A stretch of 64,000 bases of DNA from Uruburuella suis (GTDB lineage Bacteria > Pseudomonadota > Gammaproteobacteria > Burkholderiales > Neisseriaceae), in contig NZ_SLXE01000001.1 in assembly GCF_004341385.1 (NCBI RefSeq), positions 62,001 to 126,000 on the forward strand. The letters run 5' to 3'. Position numbers and translations under genes: made by a program. The notes beneath the pieces are model-generated. The model was not told where the DNA came from. It made no database searches and was given only the letters and a program-made list of their open reading frames with translations. Of this stretch, positions 17,214 through 27,361 are shown piece by piece. Within the stretch, counting starts at the first letter, position 1. Each line of letters opens with the position of its first letter.

Positions 17214-18161
17214 TTAATGCTGGCTGTCTAGCCAGCGCTCAGCATCAAGCGCAGCTTGGCAGCCGGAGGCGGCGCTGGTGACGGCTTGGCGGTAGGTGTG
17301 GTCTTTCACATCGCCGGCGGCCCATACGCCTTCGATATTGGTGGCACCCACGTTGTCGGCGCTGCCGCCGCGGGTTTTCAGGTAGCCGGTGGCATCCATA
17401 TCGAGCTGGCCTTTGAAGATTTCGGTGTTGGGCTGGTGGCCGATGGCGATAAACACGCCGCTCACGGCCAAATCTTCGCGGCTGCCGTCTTTATAGAGCA
17501 GGCGCGCGCCGGTTACGCCCATGTCGTTGCCGAGAATGTCTTCCAGGGTGGCGTTGAGCTTGAGGATGATTTTGCCTTCGGCCACGCGCTGCATCAGTTT
17601 GTCGACCATGATTTTTTCGGCACGGAAGGTGTCACGGCGGTGGATGAGGGTGACGGTGTTGGCGATATTGGCTAAATAAAGCGCTTCTTCTACGGCGGTG
17701 TTGCCGCCGCCGACCACGGCGATGTCTTGTTTTTTATAGAAAAAGCCGTCGCAGGTGGCGCAGGCCGACACGCCTTTGCCGGCGAAAATCTGCTCGCCGG
17801 GTAGGCCGAGGTATTTGGCTGATGCGCCGGTGGCGATAATCAGCGCGTCGCAGGTGTATTCGCCCGCATCGCCTTTGAGTGTGAAAGGGCGGTGCTGTAA
17901 ATCCACGCTGTGGATTTGGTCGAAAATCATTTCGGTGCCGAAGCGCTCGGCGTGCGCCTGAAAGCGCGCCATCAGCTCGGGCCCTTGCACGCCTTGCGGG
18001 TCGGCGGGCCAGTTGTCTACATCGGTGGTGGTCATCAGCTGGCCGCCTTGGGCGATGCCGGTGATGATCACGGGGTGCAGGTTGGCGCGGGCGGCGTAAA
18101 CGGCGGCGGTGTAGCCGGCGGGGCCGGAGCCGAGAATAATCAGTTTGTGGTGTTGGCTCAT
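17214..18161 (-). CDS. trxB: Thioredoxin reductase TrxB
   Basis: A 315-residue flavoenzyme that passes electrons from NADPH to thioredoxin. It has an FAD-binding GSGPAGYTAA (11-20), the redox-active CATC (Cys134/Cys137), an NADPH-binding GGGNTAVEEA, HRRDTFRA and the C-terminal FAD motif GVWAAGDV. Length is typical of bacterial low-molecular-weight TrxB. DUS copies lie upstream between this gene and the next lipoprotein gene. Confidence 0.97.
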   Translation of the reverse strand: MSQHHKLIILGSGPAGYTAAVYAARANLHPVIITGIAQGGQLMTTTDVDNWPADPQGVQGPELMARFQAHAERFGTEMIFDQIHSVDLQHRPFTLKGDAGEYTCDALIIATGASAKYLGLPGEQIFAGKGVSACATCDGFFYKKQDIAVVGGGNTAVEEALYLANIANTVTLIHRRDTFRAEKIMVDKLMQRVAEGKIILKLNATLEDILGNDMGVTGARLLYKDGSREDLAVSGVFIAIGHQPNTEIFKGQLDMDATGYLKTRGGSADNVGATNIEGVWAAGDVKDHTYRQAVTSAASGCQAALDAERWLDSQH

Positions 18162-18261
18162 GATGCTTCCTTGAATGGAATGGGCAGAAAAGATTCAGAC
18201 GGCCTATTTTACTATGAAACAGGCCGTCTGAAAGGGCAATAGTGCCGTTTGATGGTGCCGG

Positions 18262-18834
18262 TTAGCGGCGGCGGCCGAAGCTGCGGCGCTGCGGCTTGCG
18301 GTGGTTGGGCTGGGCTTGCTGCGCTTGGCGGTAGTTGGGGTTGGCGGCGCGGTTGGCATTTTGCGCGGGCACGGTGCGGGTGTTGAGCTGCTGGCTGCTC
18401 TGGCCGCGGAATTGCGCCGATTGGTGGTAATTGTTGCGCACTTGCTGGGCGGCCGGCGAATTGGCGGGCGCTTTGCTGAATTTGTTGGCCAGCATATTGC
18501 CGAGCATGGCGCCGGCGGCCGCGCCAATGAGGCTTTGCAGCAGCCAGCTGCCGCTGGATTGGTCGTAAACATATTGCTGGCCGTCGGTGCCGGTTACCGG
18601 CTCGCCGTTGTTACCGTTTTGGAATTCGGCCGGAATGGTGGAAGCCACGGCATCGGCGTTGAGCTGATACACGGTGTCGTCTTGCGCGGCCTGGCCGGCT
18701 TGGTTTTGCTGGGTAAGCTGTTGTTGCAGCGCTTCGATTTGCTTTTGCTGCGCTTGCAGCTGGGCTTGGGTGTCGTCTTTGCAGGCGGCCAGCGCGAAGG
18801 CGGAAAGGGCGGCCAGGGCGATTATGCGTTTCAT
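18262..18834 (-). CDS. Putative lipoprotein with glycine-zipper segment
   Basis: A 190-residue protein. The signal peptide ends in lipobox LAAC (Cys18). It is followed by a Gln-rich coiled-coil (AQLQAQQKQIEALQQQLTQQ, about 23-45), a hydrophobic glycine/alanine-rich span (LIGAAAGAMLGNMLANKF, about 103-120) resembling a glycine zipper, and a Gln/Asn/Arg-rich basic tail ending RRSFGRRR. It is probably anchored in the outer membrane with its tail in the periplasm. I know no specific function. It lies between trxB and bipA, same strand. Confidence 0.7.
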   Translation of the reverse strand: MKRIIALAALSAFALAACKDDTQAQLQAQQKQIEALQQQLTQQNQAGQAAQDDTVYQLNADAVASTIPAEFQNGNNGEPVTGTDGQQYVYDQSSGSWLLQSLIGAAAGAMLGNMLANKFSKAPANSPAAQQVRNNYHQSAQFRGQSSQQLNTRTVPAQNANRAANPNYRQAQQAQPNHRKPQRRSFGRRR

Positions 18835-18909
18835 GTGTTTTCCGTGTCGATTGAAGGAATAGGCGTTAATATGGGGTGGTTTGGGGGCTTATCAAGGGAT
18901 TTGTTAAAA

Positions 18910-18944
18910 GCAAGGCCGTCTGAAACTTTTTCAGACGGCCTTGC
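18910..18944. terminator. DUS-pair hairpin downstream of bipA
   Basis: GCAAGGCCGTCTGAAA and its inverted complement form a 15-bp stem just after the bipA stop codon (bipA reads leftward). Confidence 0.75.
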
Positions 18945-18958
18945 TTTCAATTGACTAA

Positions 18959-20770
18959 TCAATCGAGCTTTTTAAAATGTTTGCGGCGCTCGTGCTCTTG
19001 CAGCCAGCGTTTGCGCAGGCGGATGGATTGCGGGGTGATTTCCACCAATTCATCATCGTCGATAAATTCCACGGCGCTCTCAAGGGTGAGCTTCACCGGC
19101 GTGGTGAGGCGCACGGCTTCGTCGGTGCCGCTGGCGCGCACGTTGGTGAGCTTTTTGCCTTTGAGCGGATTCACCACCAAGTCGTTGTCGCGGCTGTGGA
19201 TGCCGATAATCATGCCTTCGTAGATTTTGTCGCCGGGCGATACAAACATGCGGCCGCGGTCTTCCAAGTTCCACAATGCATAAGCCACGGCTTCACCTTG
19301 CTCTTGCGATACCAACACGCCGTTGTGGCGGCCGGGCATATCGGGTTTTACCGGGGCGTAGTCGTCAAACACATGGCTCATCAGGCCGGTGCCGCGCGTC
19401 ATGGTCATGAATTCGCCTTGAAAGCCGATCAGGCCGCGGGCGGGCATGTGGTATTCGAGGCGGGTGCGGCCGTGGCCGTCGCTTTCCATATTGGTGAGCT
19501 CGCCGCGGCGGCGGCCCAGTTCTTCCATCACCGCGCCCTGGTTGTCGTCGGGCACATCGACGGTGAGGTTTTCATAAGGCTCGCATTTTTCGCCGTTGAT
19601 GTCGCGATACACCACGCGCGGCTTGGCCACGGCCAATTCAAAGCCTTCGCGGCGCATGTTTTCCAGCAAAATGGTGAGGTGCAATTCGCCGCGGCCGGAC
19701 ACGCGGAAGATGTCGGCATCTTCGGTGTCTTCCACTCGCAAGGCCACGTTGGTGAGCAGCTCTTTTTGCAGGCGGTCGCGGATTTGGCGGCTGGTGACGA
19801 ATTTGCCTTCGGTGCCGGCCAAGGGGCTGGTGTTCACCATAAAGTCCATGGTGAGGGTGGGCTCATCGACGCTGAGCATGGGCACGCCCACGGGGTTGTC
19901 TTTTTCGCAAATGGTCACGCCGATGCCGATGTCGTCGATGCCGGAAATAATCACGATTTCGCCGGCTTCGGCTTCATCTTGTGCCACACGCTCGAGGCCT
20001 TTGAAACCGAGCAGTTGGTTGATGCGGCCTTGTGCCACTTGTTTTTCGTGGTTCATCACCGCCACCACTTGGCCGGGCTTGATGCGGCCGTTGAGGATGC
20101 GGCCGATGCCTAGGCGGCCGGTGTAGCTGTCGTAATCGAGTTGCGAGATTTGTAGCTGCAACGGCGCATCGGCGCTGCCTGAGGGCGGCGGGGTGTGTTT
20201 GAGGATGGTTTCAAACAGCGGGCGCATATCGGTGCTGTCGTCTTCTTCTTCCAGTTTGGCAAAGCCGGAGAGGCCGGAAGCGTAAACAATGGGAAAATCG
20301 AGCTGCTCGTCGCTGGCGCCCAATTTGTCAAACAATTCAAATGTTTGGTCGACCACCCAGCTCGGGCGCGCGCTCGGCTTGTCGATTTTGTTGATCACCA
20401 CAATCGGGCGCAAGCCCAGCGCCAAGGCTTTTTTGGTCACAAAACGGGTTTGCGGCATCGGGCCTTCTTGCGCATCCACCAGCAGCACCACGCAATCGAC
20501 CATGCCCAACACGCGCTCCACTTCGCCGCCGAAATCGGCGTGTCCGGGGGTGTCGACGATATTGATGTGGTAGCCTTCGTATTCGATGGCGGTGTTTTTG
20601 GCCAAAATGGTGATGCCGCGCTCTTTTTCGATGTCGCCGCTGTCCATCACGCGCTCGTCAACGTGCTGGTTGCTGCGGAAGGTGCCTGATTGACGCAATA
20701 ATTGGTCGACCAGGGTGGTTTTGCCGTGATCGACGTGGGCGATAATGGCGATGTTGCGGATTTGTTTCAT
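18959..20770 (-). CDS. typA: Ribosome-associated GTPase BipA/TypA
   Basis: A 603-residue translational GTPase. G1 AHVDHGKTTL (11-20), G2 around ERGITI, G3 DTPGHADFGGEV and G4 NKID (about 126-129) are followed by EF-G-like domains II, III and V and the BipA-specific C-terminal domain. It acts on the ribosome in 50S assembly and stress or cold adaptation. Length matches the family. Single-gene unit ending at the DUS hairpin. Confidence 0.97.
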   Translation of the reverse strand: MKQIRNIAIIAHVDHGKTTLVDQLLRQSGTFRSNQHVDERVMDSGDIEKERGITILAKNTAIEYEGYHINIVDTPGHADFGGEVERVLGMVDCVVLLVDAQEGPMPQTRFVTKKALALGLRPIVVINKIDKPSARPSWVVDQTFELFDKLGASDEQLDFPIVYASGLSGFAKLEEEDDSTDMRPLFETILKHTPPPSGSADAPLQLQISQLDYDSYTGRLGIGRILNGRIKPGQVVAVMNHEKQVAQGRINQLLGFKGLERVAQDEAEAGEIVIISGIDDIGIGVTICEKDNPVGVPMLSVDEPTLTMDFMVNTSPLAGTEGKFVTSRQIRDRLQKELLTNVALRVEDTEDADIFRVSGRGELHLTILLENMRREGFELAVAKPRVVYRDINGEKCEPYENLTVDVPDDNQGAVMEELGRRRGELTNMESDGHGRTRLEYHMPARGLIGFQGEFMTMTRGTGLMSHVFDDYAPVKPDMPGRHNGVLVSQEQGEAVAYALWNLEDRGRMFVSPGDKIYEGMIIGIHSRDNDLVVNPLKGKKLTNVRASGTDEAVRLTTPVKLTLESAVEFIDDDELVEITPQSIRLRKRWLQEHERRKHFKKLD

Positions 20771-20953
20771 GGCGGTTTATATGCCTTGTTTGATGTGATA
20801 ATAAAAAGTAACTGCGGATTATAACACGGTTTTATGGCAGCTCTGTGGCACGGCTTGGGGCGTGTTTTGGGCGATGTTGGTTAAAAAACGTAAATTAATA
20901 AACTTTATGTGATAGGTTCTCAATATCATAAGCAACAAAATATCAGCGTAAAC

Positions 20954-20992
20954 AGGCCGCTAGCTTTTCAGACGGCCTTTTTTTGATGTTGT
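20954..20992. terminator. DUS-based hairpin with T-run
   Basis: AGGCCGCTAGCTTTTCAGACGGCCTTTTTTT: a short CGGCC stem with one DUS and seven T's. It lies alone in the bipA-bfrA intergenic region, so what it terminates is unclear. Confidence 0.4.
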
Positions 20993-20995
20993 TAT

Positions 20996-21056
20996 ATTTG
21001 ATAATTATTTGTATTTTAAATAGAAAATTTGAAAAAAGTAGAAAGTTTGCTAGAAT
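20996..21056 (+). promoter_or_regulatory. Likely bfrA promoter with Fur-like box
   Basis: TTGAAA (21029-21034) and TAGAAT (21051-21056) are spaced 16 bp and lie about 95 bp before bfrA. Just upstream, TTGATAATTATTTGTATTT (from 20998) resembles a Fur box, fitting iron control of ferritin genes. Assignment is by eye only. Confidence 0.45.
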
Positions 21057-21152
21057 TCAAATCATCACAAAGATTGACGCACATCACCAAAAGGCGCTTT
21101 CAGACGGCCTTGTCAACGCCCAAGCGGCGCCACCACATCGAAAGGAAAGATT

Positions 21153-21617
21153 ATGAAAGGCAATCAAGAAGTTATCGCTTATATGAACGAATTGCTCGCA
21201 GGCGAATTGGCCGCGCGCGACCAATATTTCATTCACTCGCGCATGTATGCCGAATGGGGCTACAACAAACTTTTCGAGCGCATCGGCCACGAAATGGAAG
21301 ATGAAACCCAGCACGCCGAAGCCTTTATCCGCCGCATTTTGATGCTGGAGGGCACACCCAATATGGTGCCGGCCAAAATCACCGTGGGCAAAGACGTGGT
21401 GGAAATGCTCAAAGCCGATTTAAACACCGAGTATGAAGTGCGCGACCACCTCAAAAAAGGCATCGCCTTGTGCGAGGAAAAGCAAGATTACGTTACCCGC
21501 GATTTGTTGGTCGGCCAATTGAAAGACACCGAAGAAGACCACGCCCATTGGCTGGAGCAGCAGCTGCGCCTGATTGATTTGATCGGCCTGCAAAACTATC
21601 TGCAAAGCCAGCTCTAA
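21153..21617 (+). CDS. bfrA: Bacterioferritin subunit BfrA (ferroxidase type)
   Basis: A 154-residue four-helix ferritin. The diiron ferroxidase ligands are present: Glu18, Glu51, His54, and the later EEKQDYVT and EEDHAHWLEQQ segments. Position 52, the haem-axial Met of E. coli Bfr, is Thr here. This subunit therefore oxidises iron but should not bind haem. In Neisseria, BfrA and BfrB co-assemble into one 24-mer shell. AAGGAAAG lies at ribosome-binding distance. bfrB follows after 51 bp, almost certainly in the same operon. Confidence 0.94.
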   Translation: MKGNQEVIAYMNELLAGELAARDQYFIHSRMYAEWGYNKLFERIGHEMEDETQHAEAFIRRILMLEGTPNMVPAKITVGKDVVEMLKADLNTEYEVRDHLKKGIALCEEKQDYVTRDLLVGQLKDTEEDHAHWLEQQLRLIDLIGLQNYLQSQL

Positions 21618-21668
21618 GTTTGACGCACCCTAAACACACCACATTAAATTAATAAGAGAGGAAAAATC

Positions 21669-22142
21669 ATGCAAGGCGACCGTATGGTAATTCGCGAGCT
21701 GAATAAAAATCTCGGCTTGCTGCTGGTAACCATCAACCAGTATTTCCTGCACGCACGCATTCTGAAAAACTGGGGTTTTGAAGAGCTGGGCGAGCATTTT
21801 TACAAACAATCCATCACCGAAATGAAAGCGGCCGATGAAATTATCGAGCGCGTGCTGCTGCTCGAAGGCCTGCCCAACCTGCAAGAATTGGGCAAGCTTC
21901 TGATTGGCGAAGCGCCTGCCGAAATCATCGCTTGTGATTTAACCAAAGAGCGCGAAAAACACGAAGCGCTCACGGCAGCCATCGCGCTGTGTGAAGAGAA
22001 GCAGGATTATGTCAGCCGCGCTTTGTTGGAAAAGCAGAAAGACACCAACGAAGAGCACATCGACTGGCTGGAAACCCAGCAGGAATTGATTAGCAGCATC
22101 GGCCTGCCCAATTACCTGCAAAGCGGGGCGCAAGAGGACTAA
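21669..22142 (+). CDS. bfrB: Bacterioferritin subunit BfrB (haem-binding type)
   Basis: A 157-residue partner of BfrA. Met52 (ITEMKAAD) is present as the haem ligand, but ferroxidase ligands are lost: position 18 is Leu and position 54 is Ala. The two subunits thus divide the work, with BfrA supplying the diiron site and BfrB the haem that helps reduce and release stored iron. The sequence shows the complementary pattern directly; the shared 24-mer is known from gonococcus. RBS GAGAGGAAAAATC precedes the ATG. Confidence 0.94.
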   Translation: MQGDRMVIRELNKNLGLLLVTINQYFLHARILKNWGFEELGEHFYKQSITEMKAADEIIERVLLLEGLPNLQELGKLLIGEAPAEIIACDLTKEREKHEALTAAIALCEEKQDYVSRALLEKQKDTNEEHIDWLETQQELISSIGLPNYLQSGAQED

Positions 22143-22362
22143 AACCAAACCACTGCCAAAATAGCGGTTCTCAAGCGTTAAACAAGCGGCGCACCTTTTT
22201 CAGGTGTGCCGTTTTTTATCTGAGTTGGGCGGCGCAAACAAAAAAATACGGCAAATTAAAAAACTGAGGCCGTCTGAAAATATATGCCGCCGTTTGGCAA
22301 ACATTATCGGCAAATCAGGTAAAATAACCCCTTTGCCTGCTTTTTTGCACACCGCCACATTC

Positions 22363-24282
<1,920 letters not shown>

Positions 24283-24304
24283 TGTTTGAGAATAAGGGGG
24301 CGTT

Positions 24305-24676
24305 ATGTGGCTTAAATCAGCCATTTTATTTGCTGTGTTGAGTGGTGGCATTGCCGCAGCCGATGCGGCGCCCGTGTATCACTGCGATAGCGGCAGCAGC
24401 CGAGTTTACACCTCAGAGCCGCAGCCCGATTGCCGCGAGCAGGCCGCGTTGCCGAAAATCAGCGCCTACACCGCCAGTCAAACCAAAGCCGCGCCCCGCA
24501 AAGCCGCCGCTTCCAAAAAGCAAACCCGCAAAAGCCCGGCCAAAAAAAATCAATCCCAGCCGGTGCGGCAGGCTGCCAAGCACAAAGCCGCAAGCACACC
24601 TAAGAAAACCTCTGAAAAAGGGCGCGGCCATAAAGGCTTTCCCGCCGCATTACCCAGCACAAAACCTGCACCATGA
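24305..24676 (+). CDS. Secreted Lys/Ala-rich protein, DUF4124-like N-terminus
   Basis: A 123-residue protein with a signal peptide (about 1-22, ending ADAAPVYHC). It is followed by a short Cys-containing segment (YHCDSGSSRVYTSEPQPDC) resembling the DUF4124 core, then a long basic low-complexity tail (KAAPRKAAASKKQTRK...). Its TGA overlaps the next gene's ATG (ATGA), so the two are translationally coupled. Function unknown. The basic tail suggests binding to a polyanion such as peptidoglycan or DNA, but this is a guess. Confidence 0.65.
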   Translation: MWLKSAILFAVLSGGIAAADAAPVYHCDSGSSRVYTSEPQPDCREQAALPKISAYTASQTKAAPRKAAASKKQTRKSPAKKNQSQPVRQAAKHKAASTPKKTSEKGRGHKGFPAALPSTKPAP

Positions 24677-25191
24677 AAACATTACTTACCCTGAGCACAT
24701 TGGCCATCGGCCTGCTGCCCATGCAGCTTGCCCATGCCGGCAAAATTTACACCTGCACCGCCAACGGCCGTGTGACCTACACCACCAAGCCCAGCGGCAA
24801 TTGCCACAGCGCCGATTTGCCGCCGATAGGCCGCTACAGCAGCCTGCGCTACGATGCCCCGCAAGCGCGCAGCGAGCCTGCCGCACAGCCACCGGCACCG
24901 GCCAAGAGCCGTACCGCCAAAGCCGCCGCGCCGCGCAATGTGCAAACCGCCGCCGCGCCGGTGGTGCCCGCTGCGCCGAAAGCAGCCGGCAGCAACGGCC
25001 GGCGTGCCATTTTGCAGCAAGAGCTGGCCAACGAGCGCCAAGCGCTTTCCAGCGACCAACAAGCACTCACGTCCGCCCGCACCGCCCAAGGCGGCTCGGT
25101 TAACCAGCAATTGGTTCACCGCCTGCAAGGCAGCGTGCTCGACCGCCAGCAGAATATTCAGGCTTTGCAGCGCGAATTGGCGCGCATGTAG
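24673..25191 (+). CDS. Secreted DUF4124-domain protein
   Basis: A 172-residue protein with a signal peptide (cleavage near AHA-GKI, residue 22). A DUF4124-type motif follows (GKIYTCTANGRVTYTTKPSGNCHS, two cysteines that likely form a disulfide), then an Ala/Pro-rich linker (about 55-115) and a C-terminal helical coiled-coil (LQQELANERQALSSDQQAL ... QNIQALQRELARM). It starts within the stop codon of the similar upstream gene, so they form a pair of periplasmic or envelope proteins. No biochemical role is known to me. Confidence 0.75.
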   Translation: MKTLLTLSTLAIGLLPMQLAHAGKIYTCTANGRVTYTTKPSGNCHSADLPPIGRYSSLRYDAPQARSEPAAQPPAPAKSRTAKAAAPRNVQTAAAPVVPAAPKAAGSNGRRAILQQELANERQALSSDQQALTSARTAQGGSVNQQLVHRLQGSVLDRQQNIQALQRELARM

Positions 25192-25231
25192 CAGAAAAGT
25201 TCGGCGCTGATTTGTTTGTCGAGTAAGCATT

Positions 25232-25267
25232 CAAGGCCGTCTGAAAGGTTTTTTCAGACGGCCTTGA
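25232..25267. terminator. DUS-pair terminator
   Basis: CAAGGCCGTCTGAAA and its inverted complement around GGTT, 40 bp after the secreted-protein pair. Confidence 0.75.
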
Positions 25268-25331
25268 ACAATTGCCGCTTGATTATTCGAGCGAGTGGAA
25301 ATCTTTGAATCACTGCAATCTTTCAGCGGTG

Positions 25332-25419
25332 CGTAGGCCGGATTCTCGAATCCGACACTTGTTCGCAGAACAAGCATCAAGGCTGTGGAAAATGTCGGAT
25401 ACAAGTATCCGACCTGCGG
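25332..25419. repeat. ~100-bp palindromic repeat (GTAGGTCGGATT type), copy 1
   Basis: CGTAGGCCGGATTCTCGAATCCGACACTTGTTCGCAGAACAAG ... TCGGATACAAGTATCCGACCTGCG. Each end holds its own small hairpin, and the two ends are also inverted relative to each other. Other copies lie at 49989, 55996 and 60497. Confidence 0.65.
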
Positions 25420-25446
25420 GTTGCAACCATGATTCAATTCACTTGC

Positions 25447-25596
25447 TATAGTGGAATGCAAAAAAAGTTATACAAAACTACGCTCTATAACGAAGCAGGC
25501 TGGGTTGATAAACCCAAAGTTTCAGACGGCCTGTGGGCTTGTTGGGTTTTCAACCCAACCTACCCGTTGTGTCACTTTTTTATGCATTCCACTATA
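25447..25596. mobile_element. 150-bp MITE with Correia-like TATAGTGGAATGCA ends
   Basis: Perfect 14-bp terminal inverted repeats TATAGTGGAATGCA / TGCATTCCACTATA enclose a GTTGGGTT palindrome with a central DUS. The TATAGTGGA end resembles Correia (NEMIS) repeats of pathogenic Neisseria, but the interior differs. A second element with the same end motif is at 47328-47475. Confidence 0.7.
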
Positions 25597-25648
25597 TCTG
25601 TATTGCCGCAGGCTTCTGCTTTCTTAGCTTACTTTTTTGAATGGGTAT
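25597..25648. repeat. Half copy of the ~102-bp ATACCAAT repeat
   Basis: The right half only (TCTGTATTGCCGCAGGCTTC ... TTTTGAATGGGTAT), abutting the MITE end at 25596. This suggests the MITE inserted into or recombined with an older repeat. Confidence 0.55.
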
Positions 25649-25690
25649 AAAACACCAAACACTTAAAATCAATAAATCAATCAAGCGCAT

Positions 25691-25728
25691 AAAAGGCCGT
25701 CTGAAAAAGTTTTCAGACGGCCTTTTTA
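25691..25728. terminator. DUS-pair terminator downstream of qmcA
   Basis: AAAAGGCCGTCTGAAAA and its inverted complement, 13 bp past the qmcA stop codon (leftward gene). Confidence 0.8.
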
Positions 25729-25740
25729 TACTGCGGCTGT

Positions 25741-26703
25741 TTATTTGGCCGGCATTTTGTTGCCTTCCACAATTTTTAGGCCGGCAGACACCAAGGCGCC
25801 GATGTCGGCCACGTTGGCGGGCATAATCAAGGTGTTGTTTTCTTTGGCGAGCTTGCCGAAGGCTTCCACATATTGCTCGGCCACTTTCAGGTTCACCGCT
25901 TCGTTGCCGCCGGGGTTTTGCAGGGCAGCGGCCACGGCGCGGATGGCGTCGGCATTGGCTTCAGCCACCAGGCGTAGGGCTTCGGCTTCACCTTGGGCGC
26001 GGTTGACTTGGGCGATGCGTTGGCCGTTGGATTCGTTGATGGCGGCCTGCATTTCGCCTTCGGATTGCTGGATGTCGGCTTCGCGGCGGCCGCTGGCGAG
26101 GTTGATTTGCTCGATTTTGCGGCCTTCGGATTCGGCGATGCGGGCACGTTTTTCACGCTCGGCGGTGATTTGTGCCTGCATGGAGCGCAAAATTTCTTGC
26201 GGCGGCACCAAATCTTTGATTTCGTAGCGCAACACTTTCACGCCCCAAGAAATGGCGGCTTGGTCGAGCGAGGCCACTACGGTGGCGTTGATGTCGTCGC
26301 GCTCTTCAAAGGTTTTGTCCAATTCCATGCGGCCGATGACCGAGCGCAGCGTGGTTTGCGCCAGCTGGGTGATGGCCATGATGTAGTTGCTGGAGCCGTA
26401 TGAAGCGAGCTTGGGGTCGGTTACTTGGAAATAAATGATGCCGTCGACGGTGAGCTGGGTGTTGTCGCGGGTGATACACACTTGGCTGGGCACATCGAGC
26501 GGGATTTCTTTCAAGGTGTGTTTGTAGGCGATGCGGTCGATAAACGGAATCAGGATATTCAGGCCGGGGTTGAGCACTTTGTGGAAGCGGCCGAGGCGCT
26601 CGACCACATAGGCTTCTTGCTGCGGCACCACGGTGAATGATTTGAAACCGAAAATAATCACGGCGAGCAAGATTAAGAGGGGAAAGCTCAGCAGCAGCTC
26701 CAT
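25741..26703 (-). CDS. SPFH/stomatin-like membrane protein (QmcA type)
   Basis: A 320-residue protein with one N-terminal membrane span (LLSFPLLILLAVIIFGF, about 3-20). The SPFH/Band-7 domain (about 25-180, VPQQEAYVVERLGRFHKVLNPGLN) and an Ala/Glu-rich coiled-coil C-terminus (about 180-280) follow. These slipin/QmcA proteins oligomerise into membrane cages or microdomains and are thought to act on membrane proteases and fluidity. The adjacent upstream gene encodes its usual NfeD partner, 28 bp away on the same strand, so the two form an operon. Confidence 0.92.
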   Translation of the reverse strand: MELLLSFPLLILLAVIIFGFKSFTVVPQQEAYVVERLGRFHKVLNPGLNILIPFIDRIAYKHTLKEIPLDVPSQVCITRDNTQLTVDGIIYFQVTDPKLASYGSSNYIMAITQLAQTTLRSVIGRMELDKTFEERDDINATVVASLDQAAISWGVKVLRYEIKDLVPPQEILRSMQAQITAEREKRARIAESEGRKIEQINLASGRREADIQQSEGEMQAAINESNGQRIAQVNRAQGEAEALRLVAEANADAIRAVAAALQNPGGNEAVNLKVAEQYVEAFGKLAKENNTLIMPANVADIGALVSAGLKIVEGNKMPAK

Positions 26704-26731
26704 AGGGTTCTCCTTGTGTGTGATGGGTGAA

Positions 26732-27148
26732 TTAATTGATTTGAATCAGCAAGATGTTGCCGTTTTTGCCGGTGATGACGGCGGTTTGCGCATCGTTGGC
26801 GCCGCTTGAGCCGACGGCTTCGGCCTGCCATTGTGCGCCGCGGTAAAACACTTCATATTGGTTGCCGTGCAGATGGCGCACGATTTGCACGGTTTGGCCG
26901 ACATCCAAATCGCTGCGGGCGGCTTCGATTTCGGGCGCGCGGCGGTGGCGGCGTATCCAGCCTTTTGCCCACCAAATGCCCACGGCGGCGAGCACGGCGG
27001 CGGTGAGCACGCTGATGGTGGTTTGCCCGAACAATAATTCGGCCAAGCCGGCCCCGAAAAGCGCGGCGCTGACCACCAAGAGATAAATGGTGCCGACAAA
27101 TAATTCGAAAATCAGAATCAGGGCGGCGGCGATAAACCAGCTCAGCAT
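26732..27148 (-). CDS. NfeD-family short membrane protein
   Basis: A 138-residue protein with two or three hydrophobic spans (about 3-60: FIAAALILIFELFVGTIYLLVV, TISVLTAAVLAAVGIWW). A C-terminal OB-fold domain (about 75-138, DLDVGQTVQIVRHLHGNQYEVFYRG) faces the cytoplasm. It is the partner of the SPFH protein encoded next and probably helps it assemble. ATG 27148 lies behind AAAGGAGCG, a strong ribosome-binding site; the longer frame is not supported. Confidence 0.88.
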   Translation of the reverse strand: MLSWFIAAALILIFELFVGTIYLLVVSAALFGAGLAELLFGQTTISVLTAAVLAAVGIWWAKGWIRRHRRAPEIEAARSDLDVGQTVQIVRHLHGNQYEVFYRGAQWQAEAVGSSGANDAQTAVITGKNGNILLIQIN

Positions 27149-27325
27149 GAGAAGCGCTCCTTTTTGGCGGGATGGGATTTCAGACGGCCTGGGCAATGCT
27201 TGGTTGCGATGGCGGGCGTGTGTTGAATATGAGGCCTTTTGCCCATGTTGCAAGAATCATAACAGAATATGAGCCGATTTCCGGCAAACGGCGGGGATAT
27301 TTGTGTTTTTGAGAAAGATGTTGTT

Positions 27326-27358
27326 CAGGCCGTCTAAAACTTTTTCAGACGGCCTGAT
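27326..27358. terminator. DUS-pair hairpin downstream of rlmB
   Basis: CAGGCCGTCTAAAA (one-base DUS variant) and inverted TTTTTCAGACGGCCTG, directly after the rlmB stop codon. Confidence 0.7.
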
Positions 27359-27361
27359 GTT

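Noticed and set aside
18977..20113. Plus-strand open frame of about 378 codons opposite typA
   Set aside because: Low-complexity His/Ala/Gly/Val translation, no start signal, fully inside a certain typA gene.
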